From: an uncultured Acetatifactor sp.
Lineage (GTDB): Bacteria > Bacillota > Clostridia > Lachnospirales > Lachnospiraceae
NCBI GenBank assembly: GCA_910583845.1
Contig: CAJUAB010000014.1
Coordinates: 55,605-119,604 of the forward strand
Length of the DNA: 64,000 nt
Direction: 5' to 3'
Below the pieces are notes generated by a model that saw only the letters and a program-made list of their open reading frames with translations, ran no database searches and was not told the origin of the DNA. Below, piece by piece: positions 44,487-53,434 of this stretch. Within the stretch, counting starts at the first letter, position 1, and each line of letters opens with the position of its first letter. Made by a program: the position numbers and the translations under genes.

Positions 44487-45178
44487 TATTGGAAACAAAG
44501 ATGAGATTTGTAGATGTAAACAATCCTTTTGGGGAAAGAAGCCAGGATTATACACATGACAATGTATTTACATTTGAAAGAGGAAAAATATATGGCATTG
44601 TATGTGAGCATGGGGCAGGAGGGGAATCGATTTCCCTCCTGCTCACAAATCAGATACCGCGGGAGGAGGAGAAGATTTATTTTGATGATCAGGAGGTAGA
44701 CTCTCTGACTGTTGGAAAAGCTGGCTGGTATATGGGGAAACCATTATATTCAGGAAGACTGATAAAGAGGGAGGTAACTCTTAGAGGGGCGATGAAGTAT
44801 GCAGTAGATAATTACCACAAGTATGAAAACATCGAAAAGATTGCGGAGGACTTTGTGCTGGACCAAGGTATTTGGGATTATGGGTTATCACGAAGTTGTC
44901 ATTGGGTCAAATGGCGTGCATCTATGGCTATCGGTTATGCATGTAACAAAATAATTTACTGCTTTCCTTGGATGAATACATTAGAATTTAATGATTGCTT
45001 ATGTAATTCTTCCGTATTTCGCTTCTTTAAAAGATTTAAAAAAGAAGGGTTGATTATTATTCTGTCTACTTCCCGCAGAGAAAATGTAGAAGGTATTGTG
45101 GATGAGATCGTAAAGATACATAGTCCCAGGTTCGAACATGTTCTAGCAGATATGGAATATTTTCAGGAACATTTTTGA
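44474..45178 (+). CDS. Degenerate ABC-ATPase-like candidate immunity protein, copy 2
   Basis: A 234-residue paralogue of the protein at 40190 with the same degenerate motifs (CEHGAGGESISLLL, YGLSRSCHWVKWRAS, IIYCFPWMNTL). The homologous start codon is TTG at 44474; GTG codons at 44462 and 44465 are alternatives nearer to AGGAG. No intact toxin precedes it, so it is an orphan immunity gene. Confidence 0.65.
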   Translation: MEKIILETKMRFVDVNNPFGERSQDYTHDNVFTFERGKIYGIVCEHGAGGESISLLLTNQIPREEEKIYFDDQEVDSLTVGKAGWYMGKPLYSGRLIKREVTLRGAMKYAVDNYHKYENIEKIAEDFVLDQGIWDYGLSRSCHWVKWRASMAIGYACNKIIYCFPWMNTLEFNDCLCNSSVFRFFKRFKKEGLIIILSTSRRENVEGIVDEIVKIHSPRFEHVLADMEYFQEHF

Positions 45179-45264
45179 CAGTAACAAGGTAGAGATAGAA
45201 TATTAAGCCTTTGGCTATGGCTTACGGAAACAGATGACCGATTCCCATATTGTATAACAGGCGG

Positions 45265-45860
45265 GAGAAATAGTGGAGTTGATGACTCCGCTATATCCCA
45301 GGTCACAAGCGGACAGAGGTTTGACCTGCGCAGAGCTGCGGGAGCGGCGGCAAACGGAGCGATAGTGAGCGGGGCGAGAGGAGCCTTGGCGGGTACAGGA
45401 GTGAGGATATCGCTGGCATTCGCTACAGACTTTGCGGCGGGGACTCTGGGAAGCGCCCTGGAGCAGCGCATAAGCGAAGGAATGGTAAGCGCGAGAAAGA
45501 GCGTTACCAGAGGCTTGACCAATGCGGCCAGCAACATGTTCTACGGAACCGGCAAGATGGGAAGCAGCAGGTAGGGCCAGCCGTCCAGATCAAAGGCGGG
45601 AATGGCAGGGGTCACAGACGGACTGAATGCTCCCGTCTACGGGATGTTCCCAAACCCCAGAAACAACTGCGGCAGTGAAAGTTCCTTTGACACCGGCCTG
45701 GGATACAGTTCCGCGAAGGGTACCGCTACAAAACCCCGCAGACGAAAAATGGAAACGGCGCTGGGAAAGGCTTCAGCCTGGCAGGCTTTGTTCGGGAGAC
45801 GCTGATCGGAGGCGTCACAGGCGGACTGGGCAGCGCGGCGTTCTATGGGGCTGGTAAAGC
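45265..45860 (+). pseudogene. Orphan cassette 5: decayed pretoxin linker
   Basis: A linker copy (SAISQVT to GGLGSAAFYGAGKA) broken by a stop after GTGKMGSSR (45574) and by a 1-bp loss near 45720 (GGGTACCGC versus GGGTTACCGC in the other copies). It leads into the JAB-like tip. Confidence 0.65.
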
Positions 45861-45882
45861 TGTTGAAAAGCTAAGAAACAGC

Positions 45883-46263
45883 TTGCATAATATTAATAGA
45901 ACAAGACGTGAGAAAGGCATTACAATATCTGCATCTGGAAAACCAGAGGATATTTCAGCACTGACAGCTTATACAAATAAGGAGTCTGCATTATTTACTA
46001 ATAGTGGCAGAAGAATGATTATAAGAGGCGACTTAATGTCAGTCCCTGTAAATGCGGCAATGGCTAAAGAACTTGCAAGTCGGGGATGGCGTTGGTCAGG
46101 TCATTCTCATCCGGGAAATTCGAGAACTGTTTTGGCAGCATCAGATCCTGATAGATATATTTTAAAACAGTTTGTGAATCAGGTAAAAAGTGTCACAGTT
46201 AATTCAGTAGGACAGTATAGAGATTTTGGCAAGGATTGGTCTACTTGGTTACCAGGTGACTGA
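45883..46263 (+). CDS. JAB-like toxin tip C1 (orphan)
   Basis: About 126 residues forming the tip of cassette 5. The motif WSGHSHPGNSRTVLAASDPD fits the JAB/MPN metal site H-x-H-x(7-10)-S-x2-D, so a metal-dependent peptidase or isopeptidase activity is plausible; the assignment is tentative. The ATG at 45883 is inside the cassette and lacks a ribosome site. A diverged relic of the same tip is at 52363. The following gene at 46327 is the probable antidote. Confidence 0.55.
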   Translation: MHNINRTRREKGITISASGKPEDISALTAYTNKESALFTNSGRRMIIRGDLMSVPVNAAMAKELASRGWRWSGHSHPGNSRTVLAASDPDRYILKQFVNQVKSVTVNSVGQYRDFGKDWSTWLPGD

Positions 46264-46326
46264 TTTTAATATTTCGTCGGGGGACATTAGTAATAGTCCT
46301 CCGACATATATAAAGAGGAGGAAAAA

Positions 46327-46785
46327 ATGAGTGATACTGAAATATTTAATTTTTCATTCAAAAATAAAAGTATTATCATAAAAGTACAAAGGTATTGTCG
46401 TAATGATGAAATTATTTATGTCGCAAAGTCCAGTTTTAGAAACATTACGGCAGTAGGAGAATGTTGGGAAACAGCACTGGAAAAATGTATAAAAAGAATT
46501 AAATTTGCATTTTTACGGTTGGAAAAGAAAATAAATTTATTGAAAGAAAACGAGGCCAGAGCTATTGTAAAGGAACATTTCAGATTCGAGCTTGATGACT
46601 TATATAGGCGATACGGGGACAGATTAAGTGATAGCGTATTTGTTGAAGACGAATTAATGACATTTAATATGCTTGTATCTGAAAAAAATAAACCTACAAA
46701 TAAGGCAATGCCATCAGCAGCCATTGTATATGTTAATTTAATAACAGGTGAATGCGATATGGTTATGAACTGCAAAGAATTATAA
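46327..46785 (+). CDS. Candidate immunity protein for the JAB-like tip
   Basis: A 152-residue cytoplasmic protein with a strong GAGGAGG site before the ATG. The N-terminal half is a beta-rich stretch followed by a helix with ETALEKCIKRIKFAFLRLEKK; the C-terminal half is mixed. No family recognised. Its position 60 bp after tip C1 and its low GC fit an immunity gene. Confidence 0.6.
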   Translation: MSDTEIFNFSFKNKSIIIKVQRYCRNDEIIYVAKSSFRNITAVGECWETALEKCIKRIKFAFLRLEKKINLLKENEARAIVKEHFRFELDDLYRRYGDRLSDSVFVEDELMTFNMLVSEKNKPTNKAMPSAAIVYVNLITGECDMVMNCKEL

Positions 46786-46833
46786 GTATAATATTTTTTG
46801 TAAACCTTTTGGACTCTGGAGAGTATCTAAAGC

Positions 46834-47472
46834 TTGTCCTGCCAGTACAATGTGCAAAGTCCGGTCTCCATGGTGGAGGGTGGCGTATCATACAGCTTCG
46901 GCTGTGACAGACGTGGCAACCTGACCCGGGAATACCGGGAAGAGGAATTGATTCGGCAGTACACCTACGACTCTGCGGGCCGCATGTCGCTGGAAAAGAA
47001 TCTGGAGAGCGGCACAGACAAGGAACTGATGGTTTATGAGACGGCGGCGGGCAGGACCTTCTTTCACAGTGACATCTACGGAAGCCCGCTGTTTGCCATG
47101 GATGGCCAGGGACAGATGGGACAGTATGTGGAACGGGGCATCTGGGGCGACTTAAAGCCCGGCACGGAAATCCCTTCCGACCTGGAGGAGAATCTGCGAT
47201 TTACCAGCTACAGGCATGATCCCGTCATCGGCAAGTATTTTGCCCAGGCCCGGTTCTATGACAGTACACAGGGCAGGATGCTTGGGAAGGACCTCATAAA
47301 GAGGGGGTTGAACCCGTACCCTTACTGCGACAATGACCCGGTGGACTATACGGACCCCACAGGGGGAAATCCTGAATATCCTGGGCGGCGCGGCCATCGG
47401 CGGCCTGCTGGGAGGCGTGTCCGGATTTGTGGACTCCGCCATATCCCAGGTCACAGGCGGACAGAGGTTTGA
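46834..47472 (+). pseudogene. Orphan cassette 6: RHS-core end with the G5 frame break
   Basis: Encodes a shortened core end, with an internal deletion, from SMVEGGVSYSFG to CDNDPVDYTDPTG. From about 47045 the copy is virtually identical to 36590-36950. It contains the same G5 tract (47362-47366) and the same out-of-frame 34-residue tail. Confidence 0.75.
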
Positions 47473-47743
47473 CTTGCGCAGAGCCGCGGGAGCGGCGGCA
47501 AACGGAGCGGTAGTGAGCGGGGCCATAGGAGCCCTGGCCGGTACCGGAGTGGGGATACCGCTGGCATTCGCCACAGACTTCGCGGCGGGGACTCTGGGAA
47601 GCGCCCTGGAGCAGCGCATAAGCGAGGGAAAGGTAAGAGCGGGAAAGAACGTCACCAGTGGCTTGACCAACGCGGCCGGAAATATGTTCTACGGATGTAG
47701 GACGGATTTTGCCGACATTCAAAATAAAAAAATGTGGAGGTAA
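47333..47743 (+). pseudogene. Cassette 6 pretoxin linker without toxin
   Basis: The +1-frame linker (EILNILGGAAIGG to NVTSGLTNAAGNMFYG) ends abruptly at about 47695, where unrelated sequence with a mobile-element relic begins. Any toxin tip once present here has been lost. Confidence 0.65.
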
Positions 47744-47750
47744 CAGACAA

Positions 47751-48113
47751 TGGCAAAGACGATTTCTGAGGAACAGGGCGACAAATACGAACGGCAAGGA
47801 TATTACTTAATATTGTGCTTGACAGTATCCGCCGATGAAGAACAGCCGATAGGCATATGAGGACGGCGGCATATGGACTATCTGAAGCAGTACCGCAAGG
47901 TTACATACACCAATTTTCTCACAAGTGGCAGGCTGAGCACTTAGACATAGACAGGCAGGCGCAGGAACGCTTTGAAAAGCTCATAGAGGGCATGAAACAG
48001 GCACAGGACATAAAACGGAACGCCTAAAAGAAGAAAACGTCTTAGAATGGGTAGGAAGAATGAATAACATAAGGGCTTGTGTGAGGGAGATTGTGAACGA
48101 GGAAATCATTTTC
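47751..48113 (+). pseudogene. Degenerate tnpV (transposon-encoded protein)
   Basis: Translates as MAKTISEEQGDKYERQGYYL, with ADEEQPIGI, YRKVTYTNFLTSGRL and later GRMNNIRACVREIVNEE in shifting frames. This matches TnpV-type proteins of Clostridia transposons (from memory of the family). There are at least two frameshifts and stops. It is the only gene-like content of 47744-48268. Confidence 0.6.
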
Positions 48114-48268
48114 ACACAGGCAATGCAGTGGCAGAGGTTAAAGCTATGCCATCTTTTTTTCGGGGAGTTTTGGTTAAATGATGTGAAATCTCTTGCAATA
48201 GGAGATTCAGTTGCTTATAAGCGGAAGTGAAAAGACCGAATAGGGTTTTGTAAATTTATCGAGACCAA

Positions 48269-48312
48269 TTGACAAGGCAGTGGAAATTTATTATAATTAG
48301 TGTTATATAACA
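48269..48312 (+). promoter_or_regulatory. Promoter and operator of the TetR/CPBP operon
   Basis: TTGACA, 17 bp, TATAAT (48269-48297), then the perfect palindrome TGTTATATAACA (48301-48312), a likely TetR-type operator at the transcript start. Confidence 0.65.
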
Positions 48313-48339
48313 AAAATTATAAAAAGGAAGGAAATCATA

Positions 48340-48912
48340 ATGCCACCGAGAGCAAAGATTACAAAAGAGATGGTCATTGACGCTGCCTTTGAGGTCGCCC
48401 GTGAAGTAGGAGGAGAAAACATCAACGCAAGGACTGTCGCAAAAAAACTAAACTGTTCCACGCAACCGGTTATGTATCACTTTGCAACGATAGAGGAATT
48501 GAAAAAGGCTGCTTATGCAAAAGCAGATGGCTATCATTCTGAATACCTGATGAATATTGAGAGCCCACCGAAAGACGTTATGCTTGGAATTGGATTGAAT
48601 TATATTCGCTTTGCGCTTGAAGAACCGCAATTGTTTCGCTTCCTTTTTCAATCAAACTTTTTTACTGGAATGACTTTACTTGAAATGATAGATGCCGAAG
48701 AACTTATGCCTGTCCTTTTGGCAATGCAAGGAGCGGCCGGAGGAAGTATAGAACAAATGAAAGAAATCTTTTTGACAATTTTTTTATTTGTTCATGGATA
48801 TGCGTGTATCATTGCAAACAATTCATTGAAATACAATGAGGAACTTATAAAATCCCATTTGAGACGGGCATATAGAGGTGCAGTATTGGCTGTACAGGAG
48901 GAAATGAAATGA
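48340..48912 (+). CDS. TetR/AcrR-family regulator
   Basis: A 190-residue regulator with an N-terminal helix-turn-helix (INARTVAKKLNCSTQPVMYHFATIEELK) and a helical C-terminal ligand domain. AAGGAAGGAAATC precedes the ATG. It overlaps the downstream protease gene by 4 nt and probably autoregulates both through the palindrome at 48301. Confidence 0.85.
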   Translation: MPPRAKITKEMVIDAAFEVAREVGGENINARTVAKKLNCSTQPVMYHFATIEELKKAAYAKADGYHSEYLMNIESPPKDVMLGIGLNYIRFALEEPQLFRFLFQSNFFTGMTLLEMIDAEELMPVLLAMQGAAGGSIEQMKEIFLTIFLFVHGYACIIANNSLKYNEELIKSHLRRAYRGAVLAVQEEMK

Positions 48913-49667
48913 AAAAGTTGTATGAGAAAAACGAGCAGACTTTTGCGATTGTATGGATAGTGATTTATTGTGTTCTGCAATCTTTAGCATATCCATTAAA
49001 TGAAAAAATAGGGATTGAATATTCTGCAAATGCTATTTTTTGTATCTTGCAGACTATCATTCTTGTTATATTTATCCGAAAAAACAATTTGCAGAAACAG
49101 TATGGACTTTGTAAATCACCTGTTCCTGCCTGCCGGTTTCTTTACTATGTGCCGCTTTTTATCTTAGCAACAGGAAATCTATGGAATGGTATTGCTGTCA
49201 ATTATTCGCTATCAGAAGCGGTTTGCCGTATTGCGTGTATGCTTTGCGTTGGATTTTTAGAGGAAGTGATTTTCAGAGGTTTTCTGTTTGTTGCAATCGC
49301 AAAGGATAATGTAAAATCTGCAATTATTATATCAAGTGTAACTTTTGGCGTCGGACATTTGATAAATTTATTTAATGGCAGTGGCATGGACTTGGTAAAC
49401 AATTTGTGCCAGATTTTCTTTGCGATTGCGGTAGGTTTCTTGTTTGTAACAATTTTTTATCGTGGCGGAAGCCTGTTCCCCTGCATTATTGTTCATTCTG
49501 CTATTAATACTCTTAGCACTTTTGCAGATAAAGAAGATATTACTATGGAAAAACACCTTGTTCATTTATTTGTTCTGATATTTATAACTGTTGCCTATAA
49601 CTTAATTCTTGCAAGAATGCTTCCCAAAAATCAATGGGAAAGTATAAAAGATACAAGGGATAAATGA
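48909..49667 (+). CDS. CPBP-family intramembrane metalloprotease
   Basis: A 252-residue protein with about seven membrane helices. The CPBP motifs are present: EEVIFRGFLF (EExxxR), FGVGHL and VHSAIN. Members include CAAX-processing enzymes and putative bacteriocin self-immunity proteins. It is translationally coupled to the TetR gene. In this setting a bacteriocin-immunity or stress role is possible but unproven. Confidence 0.85.
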   Translation: MKKLYEKNEQTFAIVWIVIYCVLQSLAYPLNEKIGIEYSANAIFCILQTIILVIFIRKNNLQKQYGLCKSPVPACRFLYYVPLFILATGNLWNGIAVNYSLSEAVCRIACMLCVGFLEEVIFRGFLFVAIAKDNVKSAIIISSVTFGVGHLINLFNGSGMDLVNNLCQIFFAIAVGFLFVTIFYRGGSLFPCIIVHSAINTLSTFADKEDITMEKHLVHLFVLIFITVAYNLILARMLPKNQWESIKDTRDK

Positions 49668-49797
49668 TATGGTAAGCAGGAAACATTGATTAAAGCAAAA
49701 ATTTTACAAATAACAGTCATCACAGAGCCAATGGACTTGTGAAATGAAGTCACAATTTGTTGGCCCTGTTTTATTTCATAAGGTATTAAGACAAACC

Positions 49798-49828
49798 CCC
49801 ACCAAATAAAATAATGAGGTTTGGTGGG
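49798..49828. terminator. Hairpin after the CPBP gene
   Basis: CCCACCAAA and TTTGGTGGG form a 9-bp stem with a 13-nt A/T-rich loop. There is no clear T-run, so its function as a terminator is uncertain. The rest of 49668-49820 shows no gene. Confidence 0.4.
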
Positions 49829-50093
49829 CGATATTTTGCTATTCCCGAAAAGACTTAACAGACACTCTCCGGATCTGTTTTTGAAGTTTGGAGGAAAATA
49901 CGGTGAAATGGTCATTGAGCAAATCCGCACAGACGACAAGGCAGATTTCAATTCCAACAGGCAGTTTTACCGATGGGCAAGCGACTTTGGTGAATACCCT
50001 GAGGGCACGGTGGACAGGCGCACGTTACAAATTCGTCCTGCTGAACTTGTGGAAATAAAACCTTTTCGGAATTTTGTACTCAGTGGGAAATAA
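49821..50093 (+). CDS. Fragment of an unknown mobile-element protein
   Basis: An open frame of up to 90 residues; a start further in (ATG at about 49908, after GGAGG) would give about 61. No family recognised. Aromatic and charged residues look coding (NRQFYRWASDFGEYP), but the frame may be the 3' remnant of a longer gene. Confidence 0.35.
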   Translation: MVGDILLFPKRLNRHSPDLFLKFGGKYGEMVIEQIRTDDKADFNSNRQFYRWASDFGEYPEGTVDRRTLQIRPAELVEIKPFRNFVLSGK

Positions 50094-50113
50094 CTTATCA
50101 ATATGCATTGTAA

Positions 50114-50254
50114 ATGGCAGATAAAGATTTTATAATCAAATACATAAACTCGGAAGTTGTAGAGGAAACAGAGTTGAATATATTTGTTGATTTTTTATTA
50201 TATGGGTTGTATTCAAATATGACCGAAATGCAAATAACAAGATCCAAAAAGTAA
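50114..50254 (+). CDS. Possible small ORF, 46 aa
   Basis: ATG to TAA without a clear ribosome binding site. It shares the words SEVVEE and a CGGAAGTTGTAGAGGAA DNA stretch with the short frame near 7303, next to the integrase relic. That suggests both are leftovers of related mobile elements. Confidence 0.3.
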   Translation: MADKDFIIKYINSEVVEETELNIFVDFLLYGLYSNMTEMQITRSKK

Positions 50255-50321
50255 TAATGATAAGTCAGATAGTTGTTCTAATCGTTTGCACGATCACTTT
50301 TTCATTATTTTCAAGTGAGAA

Positions 50322-51143
50322 ATGGAGATGAAACGTAAAATGGGATACGAAGACAAAGAATTATTTGTAAAGCAGATGCGCACCAATCTGTTCCTGATGG
50401 ATGAGGCACATGAGGCTACGGGATACATTTTAATAGGTGAAGAACGTGTTGCAGTCATTGATACTATGATGGGTTATAACAATCTGCAGAATGCTGTGCG
50501 TGAGCTGACAGATAAACCGATTATAGTAATTAACACGCATGGACATCCGGATCATATATATGGGAATGTATATTTTGATAAAGTATTTATCAGTAAGACA
50601 GATGTAGAACTTGCTCAGATGTTTTTATTGGAGCCACAATTTATTGAGAAGATGAAAAAAAGAAATTTAACAGTTCCCACATTTGAGTATATTGAAGAAG
50701 GTGACGTTATTGACTTAGGAGGCATTACACTTAAAGTATATGCACTTCCCGGACATACGCTCGGTGAACTTGTGTTACTGTGCCCTGAGGAAAGAATTCT
50801 CTTTAGCGGAGATGGAATCAATCATCACCTGTATTTACAGGGGGAGGGGTGTTTGTTCATTGAGGATGCGGTTAAATCGTTAGACAGAATCATGTTTTTG
50901 GAAAATGAGGCTGACGTAATTTTACATGGCCATGCAAGAGATTATGACGATATTACTTTGATGCGAGCTCTGCGGGATGGATTACAGGAAATCATAGATG
51001 GCAAAACTTCTAATGATACAATCTATAAAAGCAGGTTCAGTGGAGAATCTCTCTATCATGAATTCTCAGTGCCTGAGGGACTTAAGTTCCAACAGGATAA
51101 GCATGGAATTCTATATAAGTCTGATAGAATCTATACAAGATAA
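50322..51143 (+). CDS. MBL-fold metallo-hydrolase
   Basis: A 273-residue metallo-beta-lactamase-fold protein with the metal motif NTHGHPDHIYGN (HxHxDH), LPGHTLGEL for the third histidine, and SGDGI for the bridging aspartate, with HGHARD near residue 205. The substrate is unknown. The start is uncertain (50322, 50328 or 50340). It appears to be cargo carried with the TetR/CPBP segment inside the toxin array. Confidence 0.85.
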   Translation: MEMKRKMGYEDKELFVKQMRTNLFLMDEAHEATGYILIGEERVAVIDTMMGYNNLQNAVRELTDKPIIVINTHGHPDHIYGNVYFDKVFISKTDVELAQMFLLEPQFIEKMKKRNLTVPTFEYIEEGDVIDLGGITLKVYALPGHTLGELVLLCPEERILFSGDGINHHLYLQGEGCLFIEDAVKSLDRIMFLENEADVILHGHARDYDDITLMRALRDGLQEIIDGKTSNDTIYKSRFSGESLYHEFSVPEGLKFQQDKHGILYKSDRIYTR

Positions 51144-51242
51144 GTTTACTTTTGGAACACTTTTCCGAAAGGGGAGCAATAAAAACATATTTCCGAAGGG
51201 TTCCTGTCAAAATCAGAAATTACCACAATCAGGGAGGTCTCC

Positions 51243-51560
51243 GTGAAGGTATATAGTTATAAAAATATTAAGTGCATAACCGGATTAGGAATCACTTTTA
51301 TGGATGGATATAATATTGTGTTTGAAGAATGTAGAAAGGAGTGGTCTAAGGCAAAAAAAATTGATATCACAGAATCACACTGTGTTGCTGAGAGAGATTT
51401 GCTGGCAAAAGAACCATATTTCCTATTTTATTCTAAAGATCGAGTCAAGATCATTTTTAATAATAAAGGTATTTTCAGTAAAAAGAGAAATAGATATCAG
51501 TTTCATAAACTGCATATGATCTTAAATGGGTTTGGGAAAAGATCTTTTGATATGACATAA
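51243..51560 (+). CDS. Orphan candidate immunity protein, 105 aa
   Basis: Starts at GTG after GGGAGG. A small AT-rich protein with a FEECRKEWSKAKK helix and CVAERDLLAKEPYFLFY. No family is recognised. A relic of a second copy at 40912, directly beside an RHS-core fragment, supports its membership in the toxin/immunity array. No toxin tip precedes it here. Confidence 0.5.
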   Translation: MKVYSYKNIKCITGLGITFMDGYNIVFEECRKEWSKAKKIDITESHCVAERDLLAKEPYFLFYSKDRVKIIFNNKGIFSKKRNRYQFHKLHMILNGFGKRSFDMT

Positions 51561-51640
51561 TCAAAAACATTAGCATTTGTAGAATATACTGGAATAAAAA
51601 ATCTGGCATATTCAACATAAGAGGTGTATTGCTTATGATA

Positions 51641-51853
51641 CCCGGTACGGAAATTCCTTCCGACCTGGAGAAGAACCTGCGGTTTAGCAGCTACAGGTAT
51701 GATCCCGTGACCGGCAAATATTTTGTCCAGGCCCGGTTCTATGACAGTACTGGTTCAGGATACAGTTCCGCGAAGGGTTACCACCATAGGATACCACAGA
51801 CGGAAAACGGAAATGGAGGCAGTTTCATCATAGATGATGGAAAAGAGGTATAA
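51641..51853 (+). pseudogene. Cassette 7: RHS-core end fused to a linker scrap
   Basis: The core end (GTEIPSDLEKNLRFSSYRYDP to RFYDST) is joined to GSGYSSAKGY from the linker, skipping everything between. It then stops after a short non-homologous tail. Confidence 0.6.
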
Positions 51854-51893
51854 TTGATCGTCATCCAAAGGATCTGATAAAGAAAGGATTTTT

Positions 51894-52334
51894 ATGAAAC
51901 AATACGCAGGTACAAGGCAATGCGGGGATGGGTCGGAAGGCTTATCTTGGAAAAAATGCAAATGCGGCAATGACCTATGTATTGATGTAGGCGATTGCAT
52001 AAGAGATGGGGAGTTTGAGTGGTTTGCGTCTATACATTGCAATAAATGCGGTGAGGCATTGGAAATGGATGGACGAGGAATTTTTGATCTGCCTTGTGAG
52101 ATTCAGCAGGAGATAATAAATCAGGATGGTGAATGGGGACTTTATTCGAAATGTTCAGAATTACAAATTTCCTTTGCTCTAAAAAATATATTACATGAGC
52201 CAATCAATAATATTTTTGAAGAAAAAAATTTCATATTTAAGGGAACAAGGTCGCAAGTTCAATGGCTGCTGTTTAAGTTAGTGGAAAAAGGCATAAAGAA
52301 AGAGCATTTGGAAATTAGGCCTCATATTTTGTAA
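51894..52334 (+). CDS. Cysteine-rich candidate immunity protein, 146 aa
   Basis: A strong AAGAAAGGA site precedes the ATG. The N-terminus holds cysteine pairs (KKCKCG, then HCNKCGE), suggesting a zinc ribbon, but the rest is unlike the Z family. The C-terminus is helical (QVQWLLFKLVEKGIKKEH). Its place right after an RHS fragment suggests an orphan immunity gene. Confidence 0.55.
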   Translation: MKQYAGTRQCGDGSEGLSWKKCKCGNDLCIDVGDCIRDGEFEWFASIHCNKCGEALEMDGRGIFDLPCEIQQEIINQDGEWGLYSKCSELQISFALKNILHEPINNIFEEKNFIFKGTRSQVQWLLFKLVEKGIKKEHLEIRPHIL

Positions 52335-52362
52335 ATTATTTAGTATGTTAACTCTGCATTAT

Positions 52363-52465
52363 TTCAGCGCTGACAGCTTATACAAATAAGGCGTTTGCAT
52401 TATTTACTAATAGTGGCAGAAGAATGATTATATGAGGATTAATATCAGTCCCTGTAAATGCGGCT
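52363..52465 (+). pseudogene. Relic of the JAB-like toxin tip
   Basis: About 100 bp closely match 45952-46062 (ISALTAYTNKxxALFTNSGRRMII), with a stop after that block. The metal-site part is lost. Confidence 0.6.
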
Positions 52466-52501
52466 GCCCAACAAGCAAAGAAAGGCGGGAATAAGAATAA
52501 G

Positions 52502-53401
52502 ATGTATGTTTATGAGATTTGTCCTTATTGTATGGATCAGCTTTATGAAAGAAAACAGCCGATTGATGATGATGTTACAAATTGTTGCCCTAAGTGTGGA
52601 AGCAGGATGGAATGTGCATGTCTGGGTGAACATAAAATTGACGATACAATCTATAAGATCATATTGAATAGTGTCGCCATACCAAATTCAGGTGATAAAA
52701 AGAATAAGTTTATAGAAATATTAATGCGAATAGGAAAATTCAATCTCGAAGAGGCACAGAGAATATACAGAACAGAAAATACCATAATTTTTGAAGGAAA
52801 TGTGAGTGAAACCTATGTAAATATAAACTTGTTGGAGGATTTTGCTCCGGATATTCATTATACAGTTATTCCTCCATTTGCATTAGAGAGCCTGCTTAAC
52901 CCATTTCTTAGTATCTGTCCCATTTGTGGAAATAGAACTGTGACCAAAACAGAGGATATAAATAATTGTTCGGAGAATATTAAAAGTGGAATATATTGTG
53001 AGACATGTCAGGATTGGATTATGTTTGATATTTGCAGCAAAGCGGAAGTTGATGACACAAAGTACTATGTAGAAGTGTCTTTGGAGGAAATGGACAGTGA
53101 AGTAATAAACAAAATAATGCACATATATGATGGATTATGTAATACATTCGACAGCTCGGGCAATAAAAGGTTGGAGGAAAAAAGGATTATTGTCCGGGAC
53201 AGGGCACAAAATATAGAAGAATTATTAAGTGCATTAGAAGATTATAACATTCCGTATGAAATAAATCCCCCTTATCCGCACAAAATTCCAGAATCGAACC
53301 CTATATATAAAAATAAATGGACAGAAGAAGAGGTAAGAGATCTTATAAAGGCGAACCCAGGTTTGAAGGTTACAGTGGACGAGCTGAATGCGTTAGTCTA
53401 A
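52502..53401 (+). CDS. Zinc-ribbon candidate immunity protein Z4
   Basis: 299 residues, the most diverged paralogue of Z1-Z3. It begins MYVYEICPYC, has CPKCGS and ICPICGN plus YCETCQDW, and ends KWTEEEVRDLIKANPGLKV. The ribosome site is weak. No intact toxin tip precedes it; a JAB relic does. Confidence 0.65.
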   Translation: MYVYEICPYCMDQLYERKQPIDDDVTNCCPKCGSRMECACLGEHKIDDTIYKIILNSVAIPNSGDKKNKFIEILMRIGKFNLEEAQRIYRTENTIIFEGNVSETYVNINLLEDFAPDIHYTVIPPFALESLLNPFLSICPICGNRTVTKTEDINNCSENIKSGIYCETCQDWIMFDICSKAEVDDTKYYVEVSLEEMDSEVINKIMHIYDGLCNTFDSSGNKRLEEKRIIVRDRAQNIEELLSALEDYNIPYEINPPYPHKIPESNPIYKNKWTEEEVRDLIKANPGLKVTVDELNALV

Positions 53402-53434
53402 AAATTCAGTACGGATGACAGGCAGGAACACATC

